DNA of 64,000 nucleotides from an uncultured Dokdonia sp. GTDB taxonomy: Bacteria; Bacteroidota; Bacteroidia; Flavobacteriales; Flavobacteriaceae. The notes under the pieces were generated by a model that worked only from the letters and a program-made list of their open reading frames with translations, ran no database searches and was not told the origin of the DNA. The stretch spans positions 1-64,000 of the forward strand of contig NZ_CANLOB010000028.1 in NCBI RefSeq assembly GCF_947492815.1, read 5' to 3'. The stretch's first letter is position 1; each line of letters opens with the position of its first letter. A program made the translations under genes and the position numbers. Below are positions 9,400 to 18,429 of this stretch, in pieces.

Positions 9400-9436
9400 C
9401 TATTTTGAATACGTTGTTATGTAATTTTCAAAATAG
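9400..9436. promoter_or_regulatory. 10-bp inverted repeat in tpiA leader
   Basis: CTATTTTGAA (9400-9409) and TTCAAAATAG (9427-9436) form a perfect 10-bp stem around a 17-nt loop. It ends 25 nt before the tpiA ATG at 9462. A smaller hairpin, CACTTC/GAAGTG, lies just upstream at 9371-9388. The rest of the 287-bp gap (9175-9461) shows no ORF. A role in transcription factor binding or leader folding is inference. Confidence 0.5.
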
Positions 9437-9461
9437 CGTTTCATTAATAAAAAAATCATAC

Positions 9462-10214
9462 ATGTCTAGAAAACATATAGTCGCTGGAAACTGGAAAATG
9501 AATAAAAACCTGTCTGAAACGCAAGCATTATTAACTGCGCTTACAGAAAAGAAAAATACAGGAGACGCTCAAGTAATTGTTGCTCCTACTGCTATTAATT
9601 TGCATGCTGCTGTAACTACACTAGAGGGTAGTGAGATTAAAGTAGCTGCTCAAAACATGCATCAAGCAGAAAGCGGTGCATATACAGGTGAAATATCGGC
9701 TAGTATGATTGATAGTGTTGGTATAGATACTGTAATTTTAGGACATAGTGAGCGTCGTGCTTATTTTCATGAAGATGATGCATTACTTACAGAAAAAGTA
9801 AATACTGCAATCGCACATGGGTTTACAGTAATCTTTTGTTTTGGTGAAGAACTAGAAGATCGCAAAAACGAAAAACATTTTAATGTAGTAGAAAGTCAAC
9901 TTAAAAATGCGCTATTTCATCTTACTGCAGCACAATGGTCACATATTGTACTTGCTTATGAACCCGTATGGGCAATAGGTACTGGAGAGACAGCATCTCC
10001 AGAACAAGCACAAGAAATGCATGCCTTTATTAGAAATACTGTAAGTACTTCTTATGATACTACTACAGCAGATCAAGTATCTATTTTATATGGTGGTTCT
10101 GTAAAACCAGGAAATGCAAAAGAAATTTTTTCAAAACCAGATGTAGACGGAGGTCTTATAGGTGGGGCTTCTCTTAAAGCTGATGACTTTTTTGAAATCG
10201 TAAATGCTTTTTAG
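9462..10214 (+). CDS. tpiA: Triosephosphate isomerase
   Basis: TpiA interconverts dihydroxyacetone phosphate and glyceraldehyde 3-phosphate in glycolysis and gluconeogenesis. The 250-aa product has the full motif set: AGNWKMNK (substrate Asn/Lys), GHSERR (catalytic His), AYEPVWAIGTG (catalytic Glu and flexible loop) and LYGGSVKPGNA plus GGLIGGASL phosphate-binding ends. An upstream ATG at 9405 is in frame, but the added 19 residues match nothing in the family. The ATG at 9462 (MSRKHIVAGNWK) is the usual start. A CGAGG-AAAG-CCTCG hairpin follows the gene at 10272-10285 without a strong T-run. Confidence 0.96.
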   Translation: MSRKHIVAGNWKMNKNLSETQALLTALTEKKNTGDAQVIVAPTAINLHAAVTTLEGSEIKVAAQNMHQAESGAYTGEISASMIDSVGIDTVILGHSERRAYFHEDDALLTEKVNTAIAHGFTVIFCFGEELEDRKNEKHFNVVESQLKNALFHLTAAQWSHIVLAYEPVWAIGTGETASPEQAQEMHAFIRNTVSTSYDTTTADQVSILYGGSVKPGNAKEIFSKPDVDGGLIGGASLKADDFFEIVNAF

Positions 10215-10380
10215 CAAACTACCTCAAGACAAACCTACGAGACATTTATAAAAAAGACTGGATTTTAATTTCGAGGAAAGCCTCGGAGTATGAAACCCTT
10301 TGCGGTGCTAATAAAGCGCTTATTATATTTTAAGAAAACTTTCATAGTATTTTTATACCTTACCCGTATAAACATACACT

Positions 10381-10893
10381 ATGAAAGTTTCTTATTTACT
10401 CCTTTTTCTATGCACTGGCATTTGTCTCTCATGCCAAGCACAACAAGTGACTACAAATACAGATGGTTCCATAACGCTTCTTGAAAATGAAGAACAAAAT
10501 GCGGTATATATTACCAAAGACGGACGTGTGGGAATTGGCAAAAAAAACCCAACAGACAAACTAGAGGTAAACGGACAAATTCATGCAAAATCTGCAAAAT
10601 TAGATCTTAAAGAATGGGCAGATTATGTATTTGAAGAGGGATATGACTTGGTACGCTTACGCGAAATAGAAAAATACATCAACACCTATGGCCATTTACC
10701 AGAAGTCCCAACTACTGCCGAAGTACAAGCAAATGGTATTGAACTAGGACAAATGAATACTCTTCTTCTTAAAAAGATTGAAGAACTCACATTACATCTT
10801 ATAGAAAAAGAGCATCAGGTTCAAAAACTACAAGAACAATATGATGATCTCCAACAGCAAATCAAACGTATTCAAGCATCTATAAAAGGATAG
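10381..10893 (+). CDS. Exported stalk/tail-fibre-like protein with C-terminal coiled coil
   Basis: This 170-aa protein has a signal sequence (MKVSYLLLFLCTGICLS) and a Cys at about residue 18 that could be a weak lipobox. After a short beta-rich region comes the motif VGIGKKNPTDKLEVNGQIHAK, then ADYVFEEGYDLVRLREIEKYI...GHLPEVPTTAEV. These motifs are widespread in flavobacterial surface proteins and resemble phage tail-fibre or endosialidase-chaperone-like ends. Residues 125-170 form a coiled coil (LLKKIEELTLHLIEKEHQVQKLQEQ). It lies 4 bp upstream of the subtilase gene, so the two are probably co-transcribed and translationally coupled. Confidence 0.7.
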   Translation: MKVSYLLLFLCTGICLSCQAQQVTTNTDGSITLLENEEQNAVYITKDGRVGIGKKNPTDKLEVNGQIHAKSAKLDLKEWADYVFEEGYDLVRLREIEKYINTYGHLPEVPTTAEVQANGIELGQMNTLLLKKIEELTLHLIEKEHQVQKLQEQYDDLQQQIKRIQASIKG

Positions 10894-10897
10894 GATT

Positions 10898-12508
10898 TTG
10901 AAAACAATATACCTTTATATCTTTTTTGGAATACTAAGTAGCTATGCTAGCTACGCACAAGAAGATCGCTTTTATATTAGAGCTATAGATGAAAACATTG
11001 AGATTCCAACAATCACTAAAGATTCTGTTGTTTCATATACTGGAGATCATGCAAAATTAACATCAATCTTTAAAAAATATCACGTAAAAGTATTTAGAAA
11101 AGGGTTTAAATATGCCGATAGTGACAAATTAAAACGCACATATTTTGTAATTGCCTCTAGTCCTAATTTTCAAAAAGAATTATTGAACGAGGTATCAGAC
11201 ATTTTTGAATTTGGCGAAAGCCTACTCCAAGAAACCCTTAAGATATATGAACCTAATGATTATGGTACGACAAGTACTATTGGAAAAAACCAAGGAGTGC
11301 AAGCCTATTTAGATTATTACGATTTTCTAGGCGTACCAGAAGCTTGGTATTATACAACAGGAAGTAAAGATGTTATTGTAGGTATTTCTGATGGATATAT
11401 AGATCCCAATGATCCCGAATTTGAAGGAAGAACTACAGTCATGAAGAAAAGCTCCTATTCCAAAGGACACGGCTATAGTGTCGCCGAAACTGCTGTCGGA
11501 AAAGGTGATAATGGCTATGGTATTGTAGGAGTGTGTTACAATTGTAGTATTTACACCACTACTTATGGTGATTTTAAGTTTCTAAATCAGTTATTAGAAT
11601 TATCCCGAGCCGGTGCAAAAGTAATTAACTGTAGTTGGGGTAGTACGCTACATTACGAAACAGCACAAGAAGCTATCAATGAAATGAGAGCTAATGGAAC
11701 TGTGATTGTTTCTGTTCCACACAATGCGTCATTTAAAAAAACGAAGGGAAAAGCACCCAGATATCCTGGCGCATATGAGCATGTTATTTCTGTAGGCAGT
11801 GTCCAACATCGTTTTGATGATCCTAAGGAAACGTTACATACCAATGGAAAAGGAAACCCATATGCCATCGGACTTAAAAATTATGTAGGACGAGCTGTAG
11901 GCTTTAAAGGAAACAATATTGATGGAGAGCAGTTTATTTTTAAAGCGTCTACAAACAATTTAGATACCTATGTAGACATTTTGGCGCCAGGTAATTTTAT
12001 ATTTAGATATAGTAAATATCTAGAAAATGGGGAGATTTTATATAATAAGGTAGAGAAAACATCTCCTGCAGCCCCTTTAGTTACAGGTACTATAGGACTT
12101 ATGTTTTCTATTAATCCTTGTCTATCTGTAGATGAAGTAAATAGTATTATAAAATTATCAGCTACCAATATAGATTACATAAAAGCAAATGCTGCATTTA
12201 AAGGAATGTATGGCGCTGGTAGCTTGCATACAGGGCGAGCTGTAAAAATGAGTTATAATATGTTACAGCCAGAACTCTATACAGTTATTGAAAATCAAAA
12301 CTTTAGTCGATGGAACTTTAGGTTAGATGCCCCTTATAAACTCAAAATACAGCATCAAAAATTCACAGATAGTGCTTCTGTGAATTTTACTGCAAAAAAC
12401 GAGATTTTTATTGAAAATGAAACTGTACTTTTGCCTGGCGAAAATGGAGAAATAATATTGAAAATTGATCCAAACGCGTCGTATAACTGCAAAGAAATTA
12501 AAGAATGA
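10898..12508 (+). CDS. Subtilisin-like S8 serine protease, secreted, TTG start
   Basis: This 536-aa protein starts at a TTG 4 nt after the previous stop. That start gives an intact signal peptide (KTIYLYIFFGILSSYASYA) and is the only sensible one. A prodomain spans about residues 21-130. The catalytic triad can be placed at D165 (VGISDGYID), H191 (GHGYSVAE) and S389 (TSPAAPLVTG), with Asn276 (VPHNAS) as the likely oxyanion residue. The His motif is degenerate: HGYS instead of HGTH. Residues about 470-530 match the 3-coathanger-stack type (NFTAKNEIFIENETVLLPGENG). No T9SS sorting domain is visible, so the export route beyond the inner membrane is unclear. Its stop overlaps prmA (ATGA). Confidence 0.88.
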   Translation: MKTIYLYIFFGILSSYASYAQEDRFYIRAIDENIEIPTITKDSVVSYTGDHAKLTSIFKKYHVKVFRKGFKYADSDKLKRTYFVIASSPNFQKELLNEVSDIFEFGESLLQETLKIYEPNDYGTTSTIGKNQGVQAYLDYYDFLGVPEAWYYTTGSKDVIVGISDGYIDPNDPEFEGRTTVMKKSSYSKGHGYSVAETAVGKGDNGYGIVGVCYNCSIYTTTYGDFKFLNQLLELSRAGAKVINCSWGSTLHYETAQEAINEMRANGTVIVSVPHNASFKKTKGKAPRYPGAYEHVISVGSVQHRFDDPKETLHTNGKGNPYAIGLKNYVGRAVGFKGNNIDGEQFIFKASTNNLDTYVDILAPGNFIFRYSKYLENGEILYNKVEKTSPAAPLVTGTIGLMFSINPCLSVDEVNSIIKLSATNIDYIKANAAFKGMYGAGSLHTGRAVKMSYNMLQPELYTVIENQNFSRWNFRLDAPYKLKIQHQKFTDSASVNFTAKNEIFIENETVLLPGENGEIILKIDPNASYNCKEIKE

Positions 12509-13371
12509 CACCCATATATTTAGGATATACCTTTACGATAAACCCTCCTGTACCAGCAACAGAAATCTTAATTGCCGAGTTAGGGTATGCAGGTTTTGAA
12601 AGTTTTACAGAAACAGAAACAGGAGTCATTGCTTATATCCAAAAAGAGGAAGCATTTCCTGATAATACCCCTGTGAATTTTGAAAGTTTACTCAGTGATA
12701 TTCAAATTTTAACATCAGATGAATTTACAATTTCCTATACTGCTCAAGAAATTGAACAGGTAAACTGGAATGAAGAGTGGGAAAAAAACTTTGACCCCAT
12801 TGAAGTAGATGGACGTTGTGCAGTAAGAGCGCCATTTCATGAAAAAACAGCTGTCGAATTTGATATTGTCATTGAACCCAAAATGTCTTTTGGAACTGGC
12901 CATCATGAGACTACACATATGATGATAAAGCATCTATTAAAACTAGATGTTACACATAAAAAGACACTAGATATGGGATCTGGTACTGGAGTATTAGCCA
13001 TTCTCGCTGAAATGAAAGGTGCACAACCTATTGACGCCATAGATATAGATAACTGGTGTTATCTTAATGCTATAGAAAATGCTCAAAGAAATAATTGTCA
13101 CCATATTTCTGTATATGAAGGTGATGTCTCTTTACTGAAAGACAAAACATATGACCTAGTCATTGCCAATATCAATAGAAATATTTTGCTTCAAGATATT
13201 CCTGCCTATGCAAACACATTATCTTCTAATGGGATTTTGTTATTAAGCGGGTTTTATACTGAAGACATTGCATTAATTACAGAAAAATGCAATGAAAATG
13301 GACTTTACTTCGTTGGTAACTATGAACGTAATAATTGGGTAGCCTGTAAATTTGAAAAAAGAGAATCCTAA
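12505..13371 (+). CDS. prmA: Ribosomal protein L11 methyltransferase
   Basis: PrmA trimethylates lysines of ribosomal protein L11 using SAM. The 288-aa product has the N-terminal L11-binding domain (residues 1-115), the linker FGTGHHETTHMMI and the SAM-binding LDMGSGTGVLAILAEMKGA. The ATG overlaps the subtilase stop by 4 bp, which couples a housekeeping enzyme to a secreted protease operon. The NINRNIL motif and ANINRNILLQDIPAYA segment are normal for the family. clpS follows after 78 bp, an order common in Bacteroidetes. Confidence 0.95.
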   Translation: MTPIYLGYTFTINPPVPATEILIAELGYAGFESFTETETGVIAYIQKEEAFPDNTPVNFESLLSDIQILTSDEFTISYTAQEIEQVNWNEEWEKNFDPIEVDGRCAVRAPFHEKTAVEFDIVIEPKMSFGTGHHETTHMMIKHLLKLDVTHKKTLDMGSGTGVLAILAEMKGAQPIDAIDIDNWCYLNAIENAQRNNCHHISVYEGDVSLLKDKTYDLVIANINRNILLQDIPAYANTLSSNGILLLSGFYTEDIALITEKCNENGLYFVGNYERNNWVACKFEKRES

Positions 13372-13449
13372 ATATTATGTTATAATGCACTACTATTTTA
13401 AGTAGTAAGCTATTTATTTTGTAAATTTCTATTCAAAAATTTTGCTCTT

Positions 13450-13725
13450 ATGAGTACTAAAGAAAAATATCAAGAAGACCTAGACGTCCTTACAGAAGAA
13501 CAAAAACAACATGAAATTGTATTATACAACGATGAAGTAAATACATTTGATCATGTTATTAACTGTCTTATAGGCGCTTGTGACCATACAGAAGAGCAAG
13601 CACATCAATGTTCTTTAATCGTACATTACAAAGGAAAATGTACTGTAAAAACAGGAGATTATGATGATCTTAAACCAAGATGTTCTAAACTTTTACAAGC
13701 AGGTTTAAGCGCTGAAATAGTATGA
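13450..13725 (+). CDS. clpS: ATP-dependent Clp protease adaptor ClpS
   Basis: ClpS delivers N-degron substrates to ClpAP or ClpCP. The 91-aa protein has the core motif LYNDEVNTFDHVINCLIGAC at residues 26-45, where the NDEVNTF loop and following helix bind the destabilising N-terminal residue. EEQAHQCSLIVHYKGKCTVKTG then follows and contacts the Clp N-domain. Length and motifs are typical. The gene is downstream of prmA and 122 bp upstream of sucC, which has its own promoter. Confidence 0.95.
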   Translation: MSTKEKYQEDLDVLTEEQKQHEIVLYNDEVNTFDHVINCLIGACDHTEEQAHQCSLIVHYKGKCTVKTGDYDDLKPRCSKLLQAGLSAEIV

Positions 13726-13781
13726 TTAGTAAGCTTTCTATAAATACTTAGACATAACATTCAATTTTAATCTAAAAACTA

Positions 13782-13812
13782 TTGTGCTCCCGTAGCGCTT
13801 TTGTTACTTTTG
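13782..13812 (+). promoter_or_regulatory. Bacteroidetes-type promoter for sucC
   Basis: A TTGTG -33-like element (13782-13786) and a TACTTTTG -7 box (13805-13812, matching TAnnTTTG) are separated by 18 nt. They lie 35 nt upstream of the sucC ATG. This fits the primary sigma consensus described for Bacteroidetes. It is a sequence-based call only. Confidence 0.7.
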
Positions 13813-13847
13813 CACAGCATAAATAAAGCACCATATAAAAAGGTATT

Positions 13848-15038
13848 ATGAATCTACACGAGTATCAAGGAAAAGAAATGTTAGCTAGTTTTGGCGTACG
13901 TATCCAAAGAGGTATTGTTGCCACTACACCTGCAGAAGCTGTTGCTGCTGCAAAAAAACTTACTGAAGAAACTGGAACAGGTTGGCACGTTATAAAAGCA
14001 CAAGTTCACGCCGGTGGTCGTGGTAAAGGCGGAGGTGTAAAACTTGCCAAAAATCTTGAACAAGTAGAAGAAATTGCTGGTCAAATCATAGGAATGAATC
14101 TTGTGACTCCCCAAACAAGTGCAGAAGGAAAGAAAGTACATCAAGTACTTGTTGCAGAAGATGTATACTATCCAGGAGATAATGAACCAGAAGAATATTA
14201 CATGTCTGTCCTTTTAAATAGAGGTACTGGTCGTAATATGATTATGTATTCTACAGAAGGTGGTATGGATATCGAAACTGTTGCAGAAGAGACACCACAC
14301 CTTATTTTTACAGAAGAAATAGATCCTGCTACAGGATTATTACCATTCCAAGCACGTAAAATTGCTTTCAATCTTGGATTGAGCGGTACTGCTTTTAAAG
14401 AAATGACAAAATTTGTTGCTTCTTTATACAAAGCATACGTTTCTACAGATAGTTCTCTATTTGAAATCAATCCAGTACTTAAAACGAGTGATGATAAAAT
14501 TATGGCAGTAGATTCTAAAGTATCTTTAGATGAAAATGCATTATTCCGCCATAAAGATCTTGCAGCATTACGTGATGAGCGTGAAGAAAACCCAGTAGAG
14601 GTTGAAGCAAAAGCGGTAGGACTTAACTATGTAGACCTAGATGGAAATGTAGGATGTATGGTAAATGGAGCTGGACTTGCTATGGCAACAATGGATCTTA
14701 TCAAACAAGCTGGAGGAGAACCTGCAAACTTCCTTGATGTAGGAGGTACTGCAGATGCAGAGCGTGTAGAAATAGCTTTTGATCTTATTCTTAAAGATCC
14801 TAATGTAAAAGCTATCCTTGTAAATATATTTGGAGGTATTGTACGTTGTGATCGTGTTGCACAAGGAATTGTAGACGCTTATAAAAACATGGGGAATATA
14901 GAAGTACCTATTATTGTTCGTCTACAAGGAACTAATGCAGATATTGCAAAAGAATTAATAGATAATAGTGGATTGGATGTACAGAGTGCTGTAGAATTCC
15001 AAGAAGCAGCAGATAAAGTTCAGGCAGTTTTAGCATAA
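13848..15038 (+). CDS. sucC: Succinyl-CoA ligase (ADP-forming), beta subunit
   Basis: SucC forms the nucleotide-binding half of succinyl-CoA synthetase in the TCA cycle. The 396-aa protein begins MNLHEYQGKEML and has the ATP-grasp motif VHAGGRGKGGGVKLAKN. It also has a FEINPVLK metal-binding strand and the C-terminal ligase domain with NFLDVGGTAD and NIFGGIVRCDRVAQGI. Length and motifs are standard. No sucD follows, so the alpha subunit is encoded elsewhere. That is common in Flavobacteria. A strong terminator follows. Confidence 0.97.
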   Translation: MNLHEYQGKEMLASFGVRIQRGIVATTPAEAVAAAKKLTEETGTGWHVIKAQVHAGGRGKGGGVKLAKNLEQVEEIAGQIIGMNLVTPQTSAEGKKVHQVLVAEDVYYPGDNEPEEYYMSVLLNRGTGRNMIMYSTEGGMDIETVAEETPHLIFTEEIDPATGLLPFQARKIAFNLGLSGTAFKEMTKFVASLYKAYVSTDSSLFEINPVLKTSDDKIMAVDSKVSLDENALFRHKDLAALRDEREENPVEVEAKAVGLNYVDLDGNVGCMVNGAGLAMATMDLIKQAGGEPANFLDVGGTADAERVEIAFDLILKDPNVKAILVNIFGGIVRCDRVAQGIVDAYKNMGNIEVPIIVRLQGTNADIAKELIDNSGLDVQSAVEFQEAADKVQAVLA

Positions 15039-15057
15039 AACTCCTTAACATTAAGAA

Positions 15058-15097
15058 TAAAAGCTCTTTTAGCGTAAACCGTTAAAAGAGCTTTTTA
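15058..15097 (+). terminator. Rho-independent terminator of sucC
   Basis: AAAAGCTCTTTTA pairs with TTAAAAGAGCTTTTT around a GCGTAAACCG loop, followed by T-rich sequence. It starts 20 nt after the sucC stop and is nearly symmetrical, so it could act in both directions. Confidence 0.85.
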
Positions 15098-15160
15098 TTT
15101 TTAGTGACATTATTATCAATTACTTAGCGTTAACTTTATTTCTTTAAAAGATGTTTTATA

Positions 15161-15176
15161 CGCTTTCGCGAAAGCG
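15161..15176. repeat. Iterated palindrome copy 2 (16 bp, intergenic)
   Basis: Perfect CGCTTTCGCGAAAGCG in the 278-bp gap between sucC and the gene at 15317, downstream of the terminator. The rest of the gap shows no ORF. Confidence 0.95.
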
Positions 15177-15316
15177 TTATTTAATAATCACTCGAATGTT
15201 AAGCAGCGTTAATGATCGTTAAACAATGGTTAAACTACACTTGATTATGTAACGAAATACAAGAAATGTTCGTCTCTTTGGTATATCAATCTTTTAATCT
15301 TTAAAAACGAACAATT

Positions 15317-15658
15317 ATGAAAAATCTAAAAATCTATGTAGTCGCTATTTTATTAGCCGTAGGAACAACAACATCATTTGCAAGCAACACAACACCTAAA
15401 GTTGAGAACAAAAAAGTAGCTGTTACTACTCAAATAGCTGAGTTGCTAAAAAACCCAGAAATGGAAATAAATGAAGACATAGAAGCTAAAGTTACTTTTA
15501 TGGTAAATAACAAAAAAGAACTTGTAGTTATCAATGTAGATACTAAAAATGAAAGTATAGATGCTTTTATTAAAAGTAGATTGAACTACAAAAAACTAAA
15601 CACCCTTAAAGTTGGTGAAGAATGGGTACTACCTGTGCGTATTATCCCTGCTGCTTAA
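15317..15658 (+). CDS. Small exported protein of unknown function
   Basis: This 113-aa protein has a clear signal peptide (MKNLKIYVVAILLAVGTTTSFAS). The mature part is lysine-rich, with alternating beta strands (EAKVTFMVNNKKELVVINVDT...VGEEWVLPVRI). The pattern resembles short TonB-C-like or periplasmic beta-domain proteins common in Flavobacteria, but I do not recognise a named family. It is a single-gene unit with its own terminator. Confidence 0.75.
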   Translation: MKNLKIYVVAILLAVGTTTSFASNTTPKVENKKVAVTTQIAELLKNPEMEINEDIEAKVTFMVNNKKELVVINVDTKNESIDAFIKSRLNYKKLNTLKVGEEWVLPVRIIPAA

Positions 15659-15686
15659 GTAGCTAACTGTAAGTTATTAATTTTAT

Positions 15687-15712
15687 AAGCCGAGCTGATC
15701 ACTCGGCTTTTA
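15687..15712 (+). terminator. Rho-independent terminator
   Basis: AAGCCGAG (15687-15694) pairs with CTCGGCTT (15702-15709) around a 7-nt loop. It is followed by TTACTTTTA, 29 nt after the stop of the small exported protein. Confidence 0.85.
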
Positions 15713-15775
15713 CTTTTATAAATACATTATGAATAGACCTATTGCTAGTTTATTTTTGCTTCCTATCTTTACCCT

Positions 15776-16990
15776 ATGATAAAGCGGCTTTCTGTAAAAT
15801 ATAGTATTCTTGTTTTAGTATTCCTTTTTATTACTAACCTGCAAGCACAAAATCAGTTTAAACGACTTTCTGAAAATGCAGAAATAAGTTTAATTACAAT
15901 AGGACCTGGTCCAGAATTATATGATTCTTTTGGACATACAGCTATTAGAGTACATGATGATGCAATAGGTATAGATTGGGTTTTTAATTATGGCCGTTTT
16001 AATTTTAATACCCCTAACTTCTATATGAAATTTGCTAGAGGCAAGTTATTATACACCCTATGGGTTACTCCATATGATGATTTTATTGAAGATTACATAT
16101 ATCAACGTAGATGGGTAAAAGAACAAGTATTAGCTTTAAATAGACAAGAGAAGAAACAGTTTTTTGATTTCTTAAAAAATAATGCTAGAGATGAAAATAG
16201 AGAATATCTCTATGATTTCTTTTTTGACAACTGTGCTACACGCGCTGTAGATGCTACTGTGATTTCTCTAGATAAGCAATTAGAAGTAGATTACAGCAGT
16301 TTTCCTGAGGGTTACACACATAGAGATCTTATTCGCCATAATGTACATTGGAATACTTGGGGAATGCTTGGTATGGATATAGCTATAGGCTCTGTAACTG
16401 ATAGGCTTGCCACTAAAGAAGAATATGCCTTCTTACCTGATTATACCATGGAAGCTTTTGCTAATTCAAAAATATCAGATGGAACAACAGAAAGACCACT
16501 GGTCTTAAAAACTGAAACACTACATACTCCGGAAGAAGAAAACACGTATAAAGAATCTTTTATTATAAGTCCTATTATTATCATAAGTCTTCTTGCATTA
16601 TTATTACTCTACAAGACCTATAAAGACAATACAAATGAACGCTCGCTAAACTTTATAGACACACTTGTTTTTATATTTACAGGTGTTATAGGAATACTTC
16701 TAGCATTTTTATGGTTTGGTACAGAGCACAGTACTACAAAATGGAATTATGACTTACTCTGGGCATTCCCTTTTCACCTCATTGCAGGTTTTGTGATTAG
16801 AAAAGCGAGGCCTCCTAAATGGATATATCCTTATGTAAAGCTTTCTATCATCTTATTAGCGCTACTATGCTTTCACTGGATTGTAGGTGTACAAAGATTT
16901 GCATACGCACTTATTCCTTTGCTATTAGCATTAACAGTAAGATATCTATATATGCTAAAGATGATCAAAAAGGCTAGAAATATTACGTAA
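15776..16990 (+). CDS. DUF4105 (Lnb N-terminal-like) membrane protein
   Basis: This 404-aa protein has a signal peptide (residues 1-24). The DUF4105 domain spans about residues 30-260, with the motifs AEISLITIGPGPELYDSFGHTAIRV, VFNYGRFNF, KFARGKLLYTLW and YDFFFDNCATRAVD. Four or five hydrophobic helices make up the C-terminal 130 residues. The conserved His (FGHTA) and Cys (DNCAT) look like a papain-like NlpC-type pair. DUF4105 is related to the lipoprotein N-acyltransferase Lnb N-terminal domain, but an acyl transfer function here is unproven. It is convergent with the last gene of the polysaccharide locus, with only 8 bp between the stops. Confidence 0.85.
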   Translation: MIKRLSVKYSILVLVFLFITNLQAQNQFKRLSENAEISLITIGPGPELYDSFGHTAIRVHDDAIGIDWVFNYGRFNFNTPNFYMKFARGKLLYTLWVTPYDDFIEDYIYQRRWVKEQVLALNRQEKKQFFDFLKNNARDENREYLYDFFFDNCATRAVDATVISLDKQLEVDYSSFPEGYTHRDLIRHNVHWNTWGMLGMDIAIGSVTDRLATKEEYAFLPDYTMEAFANSKISDGTTERPLVLKTETLHTPEEENTYKESFIISPIIIISLLALLLLYKTYKDNTNERSLNFIDTLVFIFTGVIGILLAFLWFGTEHSTTKWNYDLLWAFPFHLIAGFVIRKARPPKWIYPYVKLSIILLALLCFHWIVGVQRFAYALIPLLLALTVRYLYMLKMIKKARNIT

Positions 16991-16998
16991 GAAAAATA

Positions 16999-18393
16999 TT
17001 ATTGCCCTCTATAAAACACCACTGTACTTATTGTTTTAAGCACGATACTCAAATCCATAAATAGGTTTCGGCGTTTTATATAATACAAATCAAATTGCAA
17101 TTTTTCTAAGGCATCATCGGTAGAGCTACCATAACTCCCCATCACTTGTGCCCATCCTGTTAATCCAGGTTTTACGACATGTCTAGTTTCATAAAAGGGT
17201 ATTTGTTCTGAGAGTTCTCTTACAAAAACTGGACGTTCAGGTCTAGGACCAATAACACTCATTTCTCCAAACAAAACATTAAAGAATTGTGGTATCTCAT
17301 CTAATCTTGACCTTCTTAAAAACTTACCAAAACGGGTTATACGACTATCATTTTTTTGTGCCCACATGGCTCCATTTTTTTCAGCATCAGTAACCATGGT
17401 ACGTAATTTTATGATCTTAAAAGCAAATCCATTACGACCTATCCGTTTTTGTGTGTAAAAAATGGGACCTCTATTTCCTATCAAATTTCCTATTAAAATA
17501 AATGGAAAAATTACCAAGAAGAAAGCAATACCTATCAACGCCATGATAATATCAAATAGCCTATGAAATAACTGATAAAACTTATTTTGATTACTCCTGC
17601 TAAACGGGAAATAACGATAAAAGTCTTTATCTACATGTTGTACAGGTATACGCTGTGTAATCTCTTCATATACCTGCATATATTCTCTTATAGGAAAACC
17701 AGATTCTAGCAAGTTGATAAGTTGTAAGTATAAAGGTTTTGATACACCATCACTATAATCACTTGCAACTACTATTTCAGAAATTCCATTTCTAGAAACG
17801 GTAAAGGTTAAATTTTCTATAGGATACTCTTCTACTGTCTCAGGTATGTCCCCTACTTCATTAGAGCTATCGGTATGGATATAACCAACAATTTTATAAT
17901 TAGGATCTGCTCCTTCTAGGTTATTAATAATTTTCTTAATATCAAATGAATCTCCTACTACAAGTACCCGTTTATAAAAACGAGGCGAAGATATAAGGGT
18001 AATATACAACCATCTCCACACCAATATTCCAAAGGCCATTGCGAGGAAAAAGTAAATAATTTGGAGCCTATTTTCTGGAAGTTCAGGTGTGTAAAAAGGA
18101 GTTAACAGGTAAAATAATGCTGTTACAGATACCGTGAGAAGTGTATTTTTAAGTGTTGTTTGAAACTTTGACGCTTGTTTTAAGTTATATAATTCAAATA
18201 CAGTCCCAAAAATATTTAAGTATAATGTTAGTAAGATAATCCACAACCAATTTTCTTGACTTATTTTAAAGTAATCAAAATCAAAAAAATTACCTACTAA
18301 TTGTAAACAAACAAGCACAAATACAGTATCCAGTATACGTAAAAGGATTTTGCGTTCAGAAATTTCAAAATGAATATCTGGTAAGAGTGCCAT
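16999..18393 (-). CDS. Polyprenyl-phosphate hexose-1-phosphate transferase (WcaJ/WbaP type), initiating enzyme
   Basis: This enzyme starts repeat-unit synthesis by moving a sugar-1-phosphate from a nucleotide sugar to undecaprenyl phosphate in the inner membrane. The 464-aa protein has four N-terminal membrane helices (residues 14-130), a nucleotide-binding-like middle (RVLVVGDSFDIKKIINN) and a C-terminal catalytic domain from about residue 270. The catalytic domain carries KIIKLRTM, RRSRLDEIPQFFNVL, MSVIGPRPERP and VKPGLTGWAQVMGSYG. These motifs are complete, so it should be active. It is the last gene of the 41-kb locus and converges on the DUF4105 gene. Confidence 0.93.
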   Translation of the reverse strand: MALLPDIHFEISERKILLRILDTVFVLVCLQLVGNFFDFDYFKISQENWLWIILLTLYLNIFGTVFELYNLKQASKFQTTLKNTLLTVSVTALFYLLTPFYTPELPENRLQIIYFFLAMAFGILVWRWLYITLISSPRFYKRVLVVGDSFDIKKIINNLEGADPNYKIVGYIHTDSSNEVGDIPETVEEYPIENLTFTVSRNGISEIVVASDYSDGVSKPLYLQLINLLESGFPIREYMQVYEEITQRIPVQHVDKDFYRYFPFSRSNQNKFYQLFHRLFDIIMALIGIAFFLVIFPFILIGNLIGNRGPIFYTQKRIGRNGFAFKIIKLRTMVTDAEKNGAMWAQKNDSRITRFGKFLRRSRLDEIPQFFNVLFGEMSVIGPRPERPVFVRELSEQIPFYETRHVVKPGLTGWAQVMGSYGSSTDDALEKLQFDLYYIKRRNLFMDLSIVLKTISTVVFYRGQ

Positions 18394-18429
18394 AAAGGAG
18401 GTTAGTTCGTGTAAATATATTACATTTTT

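Noticed and set aside
10290..10484. 64-aa plus-strand frame overlapping the start of the stalk-like protein
   Set aside because: It is a different frame and overlaps the signal peptide region; no motifs.
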